From assembly GCA_049517675.1 (NCBI GenBank), contig JBEKRV010000007.1:1-64000 (forward strand): a stretch of DNA of 64,000 nt, written 5' to 3'. The notes below the pieces were generated by a model. It saw nothing but the letters and a program-made list of their open reading frames with translations, had not been told where the DNA came from and searched no databases. Source of the DNA: Bog-756 sp049517675 (GTDB lineage Bacteria; Actinomycetota; Acidimicrobiia; Acidimicrobiales; RAAP-2). Position 1 is the first letter of the stretch. Each line of letters begins with the position of its first letter. Below are positions 42,295 through 51,015 of the stretch, one piece after another. A program made the position numbers and the translations under genes.

Positions 42295-44400
42295 TCACCC
42301 CACCCATCGACCCGGCGGTTCGACCCGCACCGGTGTCCCGTGCACCACCACGGTCAGGGGGGAGTCGCAGCCCACGTGGACGGCGTCGTGGCGGCAGGTC
42401 AGCCGGAGCCTCCTCCCCTTCCAGCTGACCCGGATCCGGACCTCCCCCCAGTCGGCGGGGAGGCACGGTGCGAGCGTCAGGCACCGGTCCCCTGGACCGG
42501 TCGCCGCCAGGCCGGCGAACCCGTGGACGACCGACTGCCACATGCCCCCGAGGTTGGCCAGATGGAGACCGCTCGCCGTGTTGTCGTGGAGCGCGTCGAA
42601 GTCGACCGCCATCGCCATGCGGAAGAACGCCAAGGCCTCGTCCGGTCGACCGGCCCTGGCCAGGAGGGCGGCGTGGACCGCGGGCGAGAGCGAGCTGCCG
42701 TGGACGGTGCGCGGCAGGTAGTGGTCGAGGTTCGCGGCGAGCGACCCCTCAGCCACCCCGTCGGGAATGAGGAAGTGGGCCATGAGGACGTCGGCCTGCT
42801 TGAGGACCTGCGTGTCGTGCAACGGCTTGCGGCCGAGGGTGGCGTCGACCAGCTCGCGGGTCGCCCCGACGGCGTTCACCAGCACCGGCTCGAGGTGGTC
42901 GAACCCGGTGAACTGCTCGTACACGCCGGTCTCGGGCCGGAAGTTGTCCACCAGGCTGTCGGCGGCCCGGCGCCAGTCGGCGGCCTCCTCGACGTCCCCT
43001 CCGCCCCGTTCGACCAGATCGGCAGCGCGACGGAGGTTCCACCGGGCCATCAGGTTGGTGAATGCGTCGTCGTCCACGTCCTCGTGGTATTCGTCGGGTC
43101 CGATCACCCCGTCGATATGGCCACGTCCCGCCGCGTCCGCACGGATCCGGGTCGACCAGTAGCGGGCGGTGTCCACGACGAGGGGCCGGCCCGGACCCTC
43201 CAGGAACTCCCAACCGCCGTGCCACGACGCGTACTTCCACGCCGCCCAGGCCACGATTGCCGTGATGTGCACCTCGCGCTCGCCGGTGGTGATGGCGACC
43301 GTCCGGCCTCGAGGGTCCACACCCGATCGTGGCGTCACGTCCTCGCCGCCGTGTGCCGACTCCCACGGGAACCGGGCGCCGGAGCGTCCCTCGGACACCG
43401 CCCGTCGGCGAGCCGGCTCCAGGCGCCGGATGCGGTACTCGAGCACGGCCCGGGCCGCCTGTGCGTCGACGGCGGCCAGCACGGGGAGGACGAACGCCTC
43501 GGTGTCCCAGAAGACGTGCCCGGCATAGCCGGGACCGGTGAGTCCCCGGGCCCCGATGGCGACCTCACCCCGGCGGCGCCCCGCATTGGTCAGCTGGAAC
43601 AGCGCTGCCCGGAGCGCCAGGGTCGCCTCGACGTCGCCGGGCACCTCGACGTCGGCGACGTCCCACCGTTCGGCCCAGTGCGCCCGCTGCCGGTCCAGCA
43701 GTCGGCGAGGACCGATCTGCTCCGACCCCCTCAGCCGGTCGACCGCTTCGCCCGTCCCCGGTTGCCGACGCGGGGAGGCGACGTAGGTGGCCAGCCGTTC
43801 GATGGTCACGAGATCCCCGGAGTCCCCGACCGACGTTCCGACGGTCGTGTTGATGGCCATGGCCACCCCTCCGCCGAAGGGTGTCCCCCGGCGGACGGAC
43901 ACCTCCTCCGCCAGGTCCGAGGCCGGATCCGCCGCCACCAGTGACCGGGTCGCGTCCGCCACGAGGACCGCCGTGCCCGGACGGTCCTGACAGGCGAAGC
44001 GGACACTGCGCAGCACCGTGTCCCCTCCGTCCACCTCCCTCGTCAGGATGCCGTCGCGCAGGTCGAGCACGCGATGCCCCGTCGGGATCCCGGCCACCAG
44101 GGGGAGGGACAGCCACGACGGGACGGCCATCAGGCGCTCACCGACGACGGGTGCGGGCTCGTAGAGGCCGGTCACCAGTACCGCGGGGGTCTCCGGATCC
44201 TCCTCCTCGCGCACACCGCGGGTCCCGACCGTCCCGTCGGCCAGGCAGAACTCGCCCTCGACCGACGGGGCCGCCTCGTCGGCCTGCTCGGCCACCAGGC
44301 ACCAGGCAGGGTCGAACGGGAGGCGGTCGCCCAGCCCCCCGGGGAGCGACGCCAAGGAGACCGCCTCCGGACCCGCGGTCCCCGTTCGCCGGCCGGTCAC
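42295..44400 (-). CDS. Glycoside hydrolase family 65 (disaccharide phosphorylase-like)
   Basis: GH65 enzymes cleave alpha-glucosidic disaccharides such as maltose, trehalose or kojibiose, mostly by phosphorolysis. The 701-residue protein has HVFWDTEAFVLPVL, the catalytic region VIGPDEYHEDVDDDAFTNLMARWNL (acid Glu in DEYHE), VLKQADVLM, and LPRTVHGSSLSPAVHA before the C-terminal beta domain. GTG 44400 overlaps the stop of the upstream gene by 4 bp (GTGA), which fixes the start; the frame is open further upstream but antisense to that gene's coding sense. With pgmB it makes a complete phosphorolytic route. Confidence 0.9.
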   Translation of the reverse strand: MTGRRTGTAGPEAVSLASLPGGLGDRLPFDPAWCLVAEQADEAAPSVEGEFCLADGTVGTRGVREEEDPETPAVLVTGLYEPAPVVGERLMAVPSWLSLPLVAGIPTGHRVLDLRDGILTREVDGGDTVLRSVRFACQDRPGTAVLVADATRSLVAADPASDLAEEVSVRRGTPFGGGVAMAINTTVGTSVGDSGDLVTIERLATYVASPRRQPGTGEAVDRLRGSEQIGPRRLLDRQRAHWAERWDVADVEVPGDVEATLALRAALFQLTNAGRRRGEVAIGARGLTGPGYAGHVFWDTEAFVLPVLAAVDAQAARAVLEYRIRRLEPARRRAVSEGRSGARFPWESAHGGEDVTPRSGVDPRGRTVAITTGEREVHITAIVAWAAWKYASWHGGWEFLEGPGRPLVVDTARYWSTRIRADAAGRGHIDGVIGPDEYHEDVDDDAFTNLMARWNLRRAADLVERGGGDVEEAADWRRAADSLVDNFRPETGVYEQFTGFDHLEPVLVNAVGATRELVDATLGRKPLHDTQVLKQADVLMAHFLIPDGVAEGSLAANLDHYLPRTVHGSSLSPAVHAALLARAGRPDEALAFFRMAMAVDFDALHDNTASGLHLANLGGMWQSVVHGFAGLAATGPGDRCLTLAPCLPADWGEVRIRVSWKGRRLRLTCRHDAVHVGCDSPLTVVVHGTPVRVEPPGRWVG

Positions 44401-44849
44401 CGGTCGGTGGCTGCCGGGCCCGTTCCCGGGGACCGCAGTCGGCGACCGGTCACGAGATCGGAGCGCACATGTACGAGTCGGTGACCCGGCTCGGCGACCC
44501 GCGGCTCGGGGAGACGGACGTCGGTGGTCGACGGGTCCAGCTCCACCGCGGGGCCCCGCAGCAGCACGCTCCACCGTCCCTCCGCCCCACCGCCGTTCCA
44601 TTCGGCCTCGTCGCAGGAGCTGTCCACCTGGAACGCCACCAGCCTGCCGTGGACCCGGGCGAACAGCCCCTCGCCCATCCGCATCACCACGCCGGAACCG
44701 AGCACGGCATAGTCCAAGGGGAGCACCAGGGGCGCCTCGTCGGTGGGGACCCCGAGATGGCCGTGGTGGTGGTGTTTTGCGCCGAGCGCCAGCAGCCGCC
44801 TGCACTCCGGTAGGTCAAGTACCTCAGAGCCTCGGTCGTCGATCCACAT
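44397..44849 (-). CDS. Pyridoxamine-phosphate-oxidase-fold flavin-binding protein
   Basis: The 150-aa split-barrel protein of the PNPOx-like/nitroimidazole-resistance family opens MWIDDRGSEVLDLPECRRLLAL. It continues VGTPTD-like LGVPTDEAPLVLPLDYAVLGSG and VAFQVDSSCDEAEW, the usual flavin or F420 pocket strands. ATG 44849 fits family N-termini and a leaderless promoter; an ATG six codons upstream (44867) is possible. It heads the operon with GH65 and pgmB. A DosR-like box and an inverted repeat (TTGTCCG...CGGACAA, 44857-44882) lie just upstream. Confidence 0.82.
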   Translation of the reverse strand: MWIDDRGSEVLDLPECRRLLALGAKHHHHGHLGVPTDEAPLVLPLDYAVLGSGVVMRMGEGLFARVHGRLVAFQVDSSCDEAEWNGGGAEGRWSVLLRGPAVELDPSTTDVRLPEPRVAEPGHRLVHVRSDLVTGRRLRSPGTGPAATDR

Positions 44850-44884
44850 GCACGCATTGTCCGACATGTTCCGGCCGGACAACA

Positions 44885-44898
44885 GTGACTTTGGTCCT
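44885..44898. promoter_or_regulatory. DosR/DevR-like box (GTGACTTTGGTCCT)
   Basis: Matches 11 of 14 positions of the DosR consensus form GGGACTWWAGTCCC. It is 36 nt upstream of the flavin-binding protein start, where an activator overlapping the -35 would sit. Confidence 0.4.
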
Positions 44899-45021
44899 CT
44901 CTGCCGGAATACGTCCGTTCCGAGGGTCGGGCCCGGTCCGAGGGTGGGCCGATCCACGGCGACCCAGGGCGACCGGTCCCGCCGTAGCATCGGGTAGCAA
45001 CTGGCCGAGGAGGTGGGGACC

Positions 45022-47058
45022 ATGGACGACGCGCCGGCGGTGGCCGCACCGGGGTCGGTGGCCCCCATCACCCACCGACGGGTCCTCGTCGTGATCGGGG
45101 CATTGATGCTGGGCATGTTCCTGGCCGCCCTCGACCAGACCGTGGTGTCCACGGCCCTCCCCACCATCGTGGGCGACCTGCACGGCGCCTCGCACCTGAG
45201 CTGGGTGGTCACCGCCTACCTGCTGGCCTCGACGGTGTCGACCCCCCTGTGGGGGAAGCTCGGCGACCTCTACGGTCGCAAGCTCTTCTTCCAGGCGGCC
45301 ATCGTCATCTTCCTGGTCGGCTCGGCCCTGTCGGGGCTCAGCCACTCGATGCTGGAGCTCATCGCGTTCCGGGCCGTCCAGGGACTCGGTGGCGGCGGCC
45401 TGATGATCGGGGCCATGACGATCGTGGGCGACGTGGTCTCCCCCCGCGAGCGGGGCCGCTACATGGGGCTGTTCATGGCCATGTTCGGGGTGACGTCGGT
45501 AATCGGCCCGCTCATCGGTGGTGTCTTCGTCGACTACCTGTCGTGGCGGTGGATCTTCTACATCAACCTCCCCATCGGGGCGGTCGCACTGGCCGTGACC
45601 GCGGTGGCCCTCCCGGAGGTGTCGGAACGGGTGCACCGGGTGATCGACTACCTCGGCACCGCCCTGATCGCACTGTCCGCCACATCGCTCGTCCTCTTCA
45701 CCAGCCTCGGGGGCACGTCCTATCCGTGGAGCTCGCCCTTCGTCGTCGGCCTGGCCGTGGCGGGCGTGGTGTTCGGCGCCCTGTTCCTGGTGGCCGAGCG
45801 CCACGCCGTCGAGCCGATCATCCCGATGTCGCTGTTCGCCAACCCGGTCTTCAACGCGTCCAGCGCCATCGGCTTCGTGGTCGGCTTCGCCATGTTCGGG
45901 GCACTGACCTTCCTCCCCCTGTTCTTCCAGGACGTCCGGGGCGTCAGTGCGGTCCGCTCGGGAGTCGAACTGTTCCCCCTCATGGGCGGGCTCCTGTGCG
46001 CCTCCATCGGCTCGGGCATCCTGGTCAGCAGATCGGGCCGCTACAAGGTGTTCCCGGTGGTGGGCACGGCACTGATGACTGCCGGCCTCTACCTGATGTC
46101 GCTGATCGGCGTGCACACCGGGGCGTGGGCGGCGGCGGCCTACATGGCCGTGTTCGGAGTCGGGCTCGGCCTCGTGCTCCAGGTGCTCACGGTGGCCGTC
46201 CAGAACGCCGTCCCCTACGAGGAGCTGGGCACCGCCACCTCCGGCGTGACCTTCTTCCGTTCGATCGGCGGCTCGTTCGGGACGGCCGTCTTCGGTGCCA
46301 TCTTCGCCAACCTGTTGGCGTCCAACGTGCTCCGGGCGCTCCATCTGAGCGCCACCCCACCCGGCCTGAGCCTGAGCGCCGACGACCCCTCGTCCATCCA
46401 CCGGCTGCCGGCGCCGATCCAGGCGGCGGTCATCGACGGCATCGCCCACACGATCCAGACCATGTTCCTGATCGGTGTTCCCATCGCTTTCGTCGCCTTC
46501 CTCCTCAGCTGGACGCTGCCCGAAGTCGCCCTCCGCAGATCGATCCGCACGACGGAGCCGGCCGAACAGCTCGGCACGCCCGAGCCCCGGAACTCGCTCG
46601 GCGAGGTACGGCGCATGCTCGAGCGGGCGGTCAACCGGGAGAACCGCCGCGAGCTGTACGGGATGCTCGCCGCCCGGGCGGGTCTCGACCTCGAGCCCCG
46701 GGCCTGCTGGCTCCTCTACCGGCTGGCCGACCGGCCCGATTCCACGGTCGAGGAGGTCGCCAGGCAACTGGACGTGGACCCGGTCCACCTGCACGCGAGC
46801 GTCGACGCGTTGGCGTCGGCGGGAATGATCGAGCGGACCGGGGGCGGGACCGGGCCGAGGCTCGTGCTCACCGACGCCGGACGTGACGGGATCGCCCGGC
46901 TGACCACGGCCCGTCGTGACTCGTTGAGCGAGCTACTCGAGGGTTGGGAGCCCGAGGAGCATCCCGAGGTCGTCGAGCTGGTCCACAGGCTGGCCGGGGC
47001 GCTCCTGGCCGATGACGACAAGCTGATGGCCGACGCCCGGGGCGAAACCGTCCGGTAG
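45022..47058 (+). CDS. DHA2 (EmrB/QacA) drug efflux MFS with C-terminal winged helix
   Basis: The 678-aa protein has two parts. Residues ~15-510 form a 14-helix DHA2 drug:H+ antiporter with LDQTVVSTALPTIVGDL in the first helices, GKLGDLYGRK, the motif C-like GPLIGGVFVDYLSWRWIFYINLP, and a late loop before the last helix pair. Residues ~535-678 form a MarR-like winged helix (LEPRACWLLYRLADRPDSTVEEVARQLDVDPVHLHASVDALASAGMIERTGGG). The fusion of an exporter with a putative DNA- or ligand-binding domain on the cytoplasmic side is the odd feature. ATG 45022 follows GAGGAGG. Confidence 0.9.
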   Translation: MDDAPAVAAPGSVAPITHRRVLVVIGALMLGMFLAALDQTVVSTALPTIVGDLHGASHLSWVVTAYLLASTVSTPLWGKLGDLYGRKLFFQAAIVIFLVGSALSGLSHSMLELIAFRAVQGLGGGGLMIGAMTIVGDVVSPRERGRYMGLFMAMFGVTSVIGPLIGGVFVDYLSWRWIFYINLPIGAVALAVTAVALPEVSERVHRVIDYLGTALIALSATSLVLFTSLGGTSYPWSSPFVVGLAVAGVVFGALFLVAERHAVEPIIPMSLFANPVFNASSAIGFVVGFAMFGALTFLPLFFQDVRGVSAVRSGVELFPLMGGLLCASIGSGILVSRSGRYKVFPVVGTALMTAGLYLMSLIGVHTGAWAAAAYMAVFGVGLGLVLQVLTVAVQNAVPYEELGTATSGVTFFRSIGGSFGTAVFGAIFANLLASNVLRALHLSATPPGLSLSADDPSSIHRLPAPIQAAVIDGIAHTIQTMFLIGVPIAFVAFLLSWTLPEVALRRSIRTTEPAEQLGTPEPRNSLGEVRRMLERAVNRENRRELYGMLAARAGLDLEPRACWLLYRLADRPDSTVEEVARQLDVDPVHLHASVDALASAGMIERTGGGTGPRLVLTDAGRDGIARLTTARRDSLSELLEGWEPEEHPEVVELVHRLAGALLADDDKLMADARGETVR

Positions 47059-47065
47059 GACGCGT

Positions 47066-48103
47066 TCAGTCGATCGACGCCGGGGTACCGCCGCCGACCC
47101 GGCTCAGGTGGAGCACCACGTCGCGGTAGGCGTGCCATGGGCTCTGTTCGGCGTAGGGGATCCTCCGTTCGTCGCAGAAGGGGCGGACCAGCTTCCGGGC
47201 CCGGCGCAGATTGGCCCGGGGCATCGTGGGGAAGAGATGGTGCTCGATCTGGCTGTCCAGCCCGCCGAAGATGAACCCGGTGAATGAGGGACCCGACAGA
47301 TTCCGTGAGGTCGAGACCTGTCGACGGAGGAACCCGAGGTCGTCGGTCCCGGTGACGGTCGGCATCCCCACGTGGTTCGTGATGAAGCTCGCCCCCAGGT
47401 AGAAGCCGAAGAGCGACTGGCTGACCACGATGAACGCCACGGCGCGCACCGGCGACAGGAGCAGGAACGGAGCGACGAAGAAGATCCCCGCGTGCACGAC
47501 CAGGAGGGCGATCTCGACCAGCGCCGCACGGTCCCGGCGCCGGGCGAGCGAGCGCACGCTCGCCACGTGGAGGTTGAGGGCCTCGAGGAAGAGCAGCGGG
47601 ACCACGGTGAACTGCTGGGTACGGGCGAATCGCCGCCCGAAGCGTCCGCGATCGTCAGCCTGTGCGGTCGTGAACACGAGGGCGCCGGCGGCGATGTCCG
47701 GGTCCTTCCCCTCGAAGTTGGTGTAGCCGTGGTGACGACTGTGCTTCGACATCCACCATCCGAAGCTGAACCCGCTGAGCAGGTTGGCCAGCATCAGGCC
47801 GACCGCGTCGTTGCCCCGCCGGTAGGCCCAGACCTGACGGTGTCCCGCGTCGTGACCGATGAAGCCGACCTGGGCCAGGACGAAGGCCAGGCCGACGGCG
47901 ACGGTCAGGATCCACCAGCTGTTCCCGATCAGCACGGCGGCAACCGCCAGCACGGCGAGGGCGCCGACCGTCGCCGGTATCTTGATCAGGTAGTAGCCAC
48001 CCCGTCGGTGGAAGAGCCCGACGTCGCGGACCCTCCTCGACAGTTCGGCGAAGTCCTCGCGCGCAGTGGCCCCGGCGGGTGGAGCATCGGATTCGGTTTC
48101 CAT
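47066..48103 (-). CDS. Membrane fatty acid desaturase
   Basis: The 345-residue integral membrane desaturase has all three His boxes: HDAGHRQ (near residue 90), HSRHHGYTN, and the late QIEHHLFP. They bind a di-iron centre facing the cytoplasm. Four hydrophobic spans are seen, with the QxxHH third box typical of front-end acyl-lipid or linoleoyl-CoA-type desaturases. It would introduce a double bond in membrane lipids, needing oxygen and ferredoxin or flavodoxin. It is convergent with the efflux pump gene and has no reductase neighbour. Confidence 0.92.
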   Translation of the reverse strand: METESDAPPAGATAREDFAELSRRVRDVGLFHRRGGYYLIKIPATVGALAVLAVAAVLIGNSWWILTVAVGLAFVLAQVGFIGHDAGHRQVWAYRRGNDAVGLMLANLLSGFSFGWWMSKHSRHHGYTNFEGKDPDIAAGALVFTTAQADDRGRFGRRFARTQQFTVVPLLFLEALNLHVASVRSLARRRDRAALVEIALLVVHAGIFFVAPFLLLSPVRAVAFIVVSQSLFGFYLGASFITNHVGMPTVTGTDDLGFLRRQVSTSRNLSGPSFTGFIFGGLDSQIEHHLFPTMPRANLRRARKLVRPFCDERRIPYAEQSPWHAYRDVVLHLSRVGGGTPASID

Positions 48104-48273
48104 GATTCCTCGTGTCGTGCCGCCGGTCGGTGATGACCGCCGGGTGGGCCGTTCCTACAGCCTCTCCGGCGGTGGGTACCTCGACGTGTCCCCGGCGGTG
48201 ACGGTGTCGGCGGGCACCCGGTGACGGGCGCCGGTGACAACAGGAGGGGTTGGAACCGTGAGGTCGAGCGCGT

Positions 48274-48387
48274 TCAGCGAGCCAGCGGCTTGCGGCTGGT
48301 CTCCTTGTCCTTCTTGGCCTGGCGCTTTTCCTTCAGCGTCTTGCCGGACTTCTTTGAGGCGCTCTTGCGGGGAGACTTGTCGGTCAT
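48274..48387 (-). CDS. 37-residue lysine-rich protein
   Basis: A short frame starting MTDKSPRKSASKKSGKTL and ending KDKETSRKPLAR before a stop. It is highly basic and Ser/Lys-rich, with no Cys or Trp. Its ATG is preceded by GGAAGGGGG at good spacing, the best ribosome site in the neighbourhood, which is why I accept so short a gene. It stands alone between the desaturase and the ammonium channel. It could bind nucleic acid or the ribosome, but the function is unknown. Confidence 0.65.
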   Translation of the reverse strand: MTDKSPRKSASKKSGKTLKEKRQAKKDKETSRKPLAR

Positions 48388-48536
48388 GTCAGCCCCCTTC
48401 CCTGCGGCAAGCGTAGCCGTCGCCGGACCGGTGGCTCGGCCGGGGCCCGGGGGAGAGGTCCTGGCGATCTACACACAGTATGCGCATGGTGGACGACCCC
48501 GACCACCTCGGCCGATCGGGCAACCGTCCCCGCCGG

Positions 48537-49799
48537 TCAATCGGCGGCCGTGACCTCGCCCTCGACCCTGGAGGACTCGCGCTGGATGGTGTCCGAGGGC
48601 CACTCGTACCCGGTCTCGGCGTGCTGGCTCACGTCGAGGCCGGCGCGCTCCTCGCCGTCCGACACCCGCAACCCCACGGTCCTGTCCGTCACCCACACGA
48701 CGGCCAGGGTCATGACGAAGGGATACGCGAATCCGGCCACGGCCAGGACCGATTGGCGCCCGAACTGGACCCACCCGCCGGAGGCACCGAGCGCGTTCAC
48801 GGCGAGGCTGGCGAACACCCCGGTCAGGACCACGCCGACGAATCCGCCGACCAGGTGCACCCCGACCACGTCGAGGGCGTCGTCGTAGTGGAGCCGGGGC
48901 TTCAGCTGGACCGCCCCGTAGCAGAGCAGGCCGGCGGCGGCACCGACGATCAGGGCGGCCCATGTCGGGACATAGCCCGACGCCGGGGTGATCGCGGCCA
49001 GGCCGGCGATGGCACCCGACGCGATGCCGATACTCGAGGGCTTGCGCCGTCTCGCCCATTCGATCCCCATCCAGGCGAGCATTCCGGCGCAGGCGCCGAT
49101 CTGGGTGTCGACGAGGGCGGACGTGGCCACCGAACCGGCGCTGCCGGCGCTGCCGGCGTTGAACCCGAACCAGCCGAACCACAGGATCCCGGCACCGAGG
49201 AGGACGAGCGGGACGTTGTGCGGCCGGTCGAGCTGATGACGGCGCCCGATGTAGAGCACCGCCGCCAACGCCGACGCACCGGCGAGTTCGTGGACCACGG
49301 AGCCACCGGCGAAGTCGATGGCGTGCAACCCCCCGGCACCCAGGAACCCGCCGCCCCAGACCCAGTGGGCGAACGGGCAGTAGACGAGCAGTGACCACAG
49401 TCCGATGAACACGAGGTACCCGCGGAAGTGCATGCGTTCGGCGAAGGCACCGGCAATGAGCGCAGGGGTGATGACCGCGAACATCATCTGGAAGACCATG
49501 AACAGGAGGGGCGGGATGGTCGGGGCGAAGCCGGAAGGCTTGGTGCCGATGCCCCGCAGCATGAAGAACTGCAGACCTCCGATGATCCCGTGGTGGTCCG
49601 GTCCGAATGCGAGGGAGTACCCGACCACGATCCACAGGACGGACACGATCCCGATGGCCACGAAGGACTCGGCCATGGTCCCGATCACGTTCTTCTCGCC
49701 GACCAGCCCCCCGTAGAAGAGGGCCAGGCCGGGCATCATGAAGAAGACCAGGGCCGTGGCCACCAGCATCCATGCCGTGTCCCCGGCGCTTATGTGCAC
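48537..49799 (-). CDS. amt: Ammonium transporter (Amt/MEP)
   Basis: This 420-aa channel has about 11 membrane helices: DTAWMLVATALVFFMMPGLALFYGGLV at the start, FAERMHFRGYLVFIGLWSLLVYCPFAHWVWGGG (the pore-loop His/Trp region), DFAGGSVVHELAGASALAAVLYIG (the Amt signature) and GVHLVGGFVGVVLTG (the second pore His). The C-terminal tail is acidic and ~55 residues long. No glnK/PII gene follows, which is unusual for amt loci. A weak DosR-like box lies 84 nt upstream. Confidence 0.94.
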   Translation of the reverse strand: MHISAGDTAWMLVATALVFFMMPGLALFYGGLVGEKNVIGTMAESFVAIGIVSVLWIVVGYSLAFGPDHHGIIGGLQFFMLRGIGTKPSGFAPTIPPLLFMVFQMMFAVITPALIAGAFAERMHFRGYLVFIGLWSLLVYCPFAHWVWGGGFLGAGGLHAIDFAGGSVVHELAGASALAAVLYIGRRHQLDRPHNVPLVLLGAGILWFGWFGFNAGSAGSAGSVATSALVDTQIGACAGMLAWMGIEWARRRKPSSIGIASGAIAGLAAITPASGYVPTWAALIVGAAAGLLCYGAVQLKPRLHYDDALDVVGVHLVGGFVGVVLTGVFASLAVNALGASGGWVQFGRQSVLAVAGFAYPFVMTLAVVWVTDRTVGLRVSDGEERAGLDVSQHAETGYEWPSDTIQRESSRVEGEVTAAD

Positions 49800-49882
49800 C
49801 TGGCCTCCTCGGGCTCGTCGCGCGGCGCGTCTCCACCGTCCCCGTGCAGGGTCATTGTCCTGGGCACGGCCGTGCCCAGGTA

Positions 49883-49896
49883 GAGACCAAGGTCAC
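49883..49896. promoter_or_regulatory. Weak DosR/DevR-like box upstream of amt
   Basis: On the minus strand it reads GTGACCTTGGTCTC, 10 of 14 matches to the DosR form, and closely resembles the copy at 44885 (GTGAC-TTTG-GTCCT). The remaining 200 bp here hold no gene I can support. Confidence 0.3.
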
Positions 49897-50014
49897 ATCG
49901 CGGCGGGTACGTTCCGATGTGCCGGCGTGCATCGGAACGGGTCCGGGACGAACGGGACCGGGGGCGTCGGGGGTCCGAGGCGCCGGGGCCGGTGGGGCCG
50001 GAGGGGCCGAGTGC

Positions 50015-50929
50015 TCAGCCTGACCGGGGCTCGGTCGGCGCCCGTTGCCGCAGCAGGTGCTGCAGGTCGGCCGCGCCGAACCGGGCCGGCTCGGTCGTGT
50101 CCAGGAAGTCGAGCACCACCTCCAGGAACTGCTCGGGCCGCTCGACGTGGGGGAAGTGCCCGGCTCCCTCGATGATCTCGAGACGGCTGCCGGGGATCGC
50201 CTCGTGGGCCGCGTAGGCGTGGCTCACCGGGATGATCGTGTCCTGGTCACCCCACACGATGAGCGTGGGCATCTCCGCTGCCAGGTACAGACGGTCGCTG
50301 GCGCTGACCGTCTGGCCCCCGGGGTCGATGACCGCCCGGATGGTGCGCACGAAGGCGTGGCGGTTCTCGGACTCGGTCAGCGAGGCGTAGGCGTTCCACA
50401 TCTCGGCCACGTGGCCCATCCGGAATCCCCGGCGGTGCAGGCGCCGGTTGATCTCGTCGCCCGCCGAGCGCACGAACCAGGGGAAGAGCACCGGCATGAG
50501 GTACTCGCTGCCCGGGAGCGTCATGAAGCGCAGCATCCAGCTGACCTCCCGACCGAGCCCCCCGCTGTCGACCAGCACGAGGCGCTCGCAGCATTCGGGG
50601 TGCTGGTACGCGAGCTGCAGCGCCACGCCGCCACCGAACGACTGCCCGACCACGGAGGCCCGCTCGACCCCCAGCGCGCCCATCAGGTCCCGCATCCCGC
50701 TGGCGTACGCACCGAGCGAGTAGTCGCCGACCGGCTTGGCGGAGTCGCCGTGGCCGATCAGGTCGGGGGCGATGACCGTGAACCGCTCGGCCAGGGTGGG
50801 CATGACCGCCCGCCAGGCCCGCGAGCTCCCGGCGATCCCGTGGATGAGGAGGAGTACCGGACCGCTCCCCTCCATCCGGTAGCCGACGTCGTGACCGTGG
50901 ATGGTCACATGTCGCAATTCGAAGCTCAT
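50015..50929 (-). CDS. Alpha/beta-fold hydrolase
   Basis: A 304-aa protein with the oxyanion motif LLIHGIAGSSRAW, the nucleophile elbow VVGQSFGGGVA (serine), the acid in IVWGDQDTIIPVSHA and the catalytic His in EGAGHFPHVERP. It belongs with C-C hydrolase/esterase-like members such as meta-cleavage product hydrolases, but the substrate is not readable. The start is ATG 50929; an ATG six codons upstream is possible. It lies downstream of the acyltransferase gene on the same strand with an 86-bp gap. Confidence 0.88.
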   Translation of the reverse strand: MSFELRHVTIHGHDVGYRMEGSGPVLLLIHGIAGSSRAWRAVMPTLAERFTVIAPDLIGHGDSAKPVGDYSLGAYASGMRDLMGALGVERASVVGQSFGGGVALQLAYQHPECCERLVLVDSGGLGREVSWMLRFMTLPGSEYLMPVLFPWFVRSAGDEINRRLHRRGFRMGHVAEMWNAYASLTESENRHAFVRTIRAVIDPGGQTVSASDRLYLAAEMPTLIVWGDQDTIIPVSHAYAAHEAIPGSRLEIIEGAGHFPHVERPEQFLEVVLDFLDTTEPARFGAADLQHLLRQRAPTEPRSG

Positions 50930-51015
50930 CGCTCCAGTGTCCCCCATGTCCCGACGACCGTGGGGCATGTTCCGGCAACCGTCGGCCGGAGCGAGCCCGA
51001 GCTCCCCCCGCCGGT

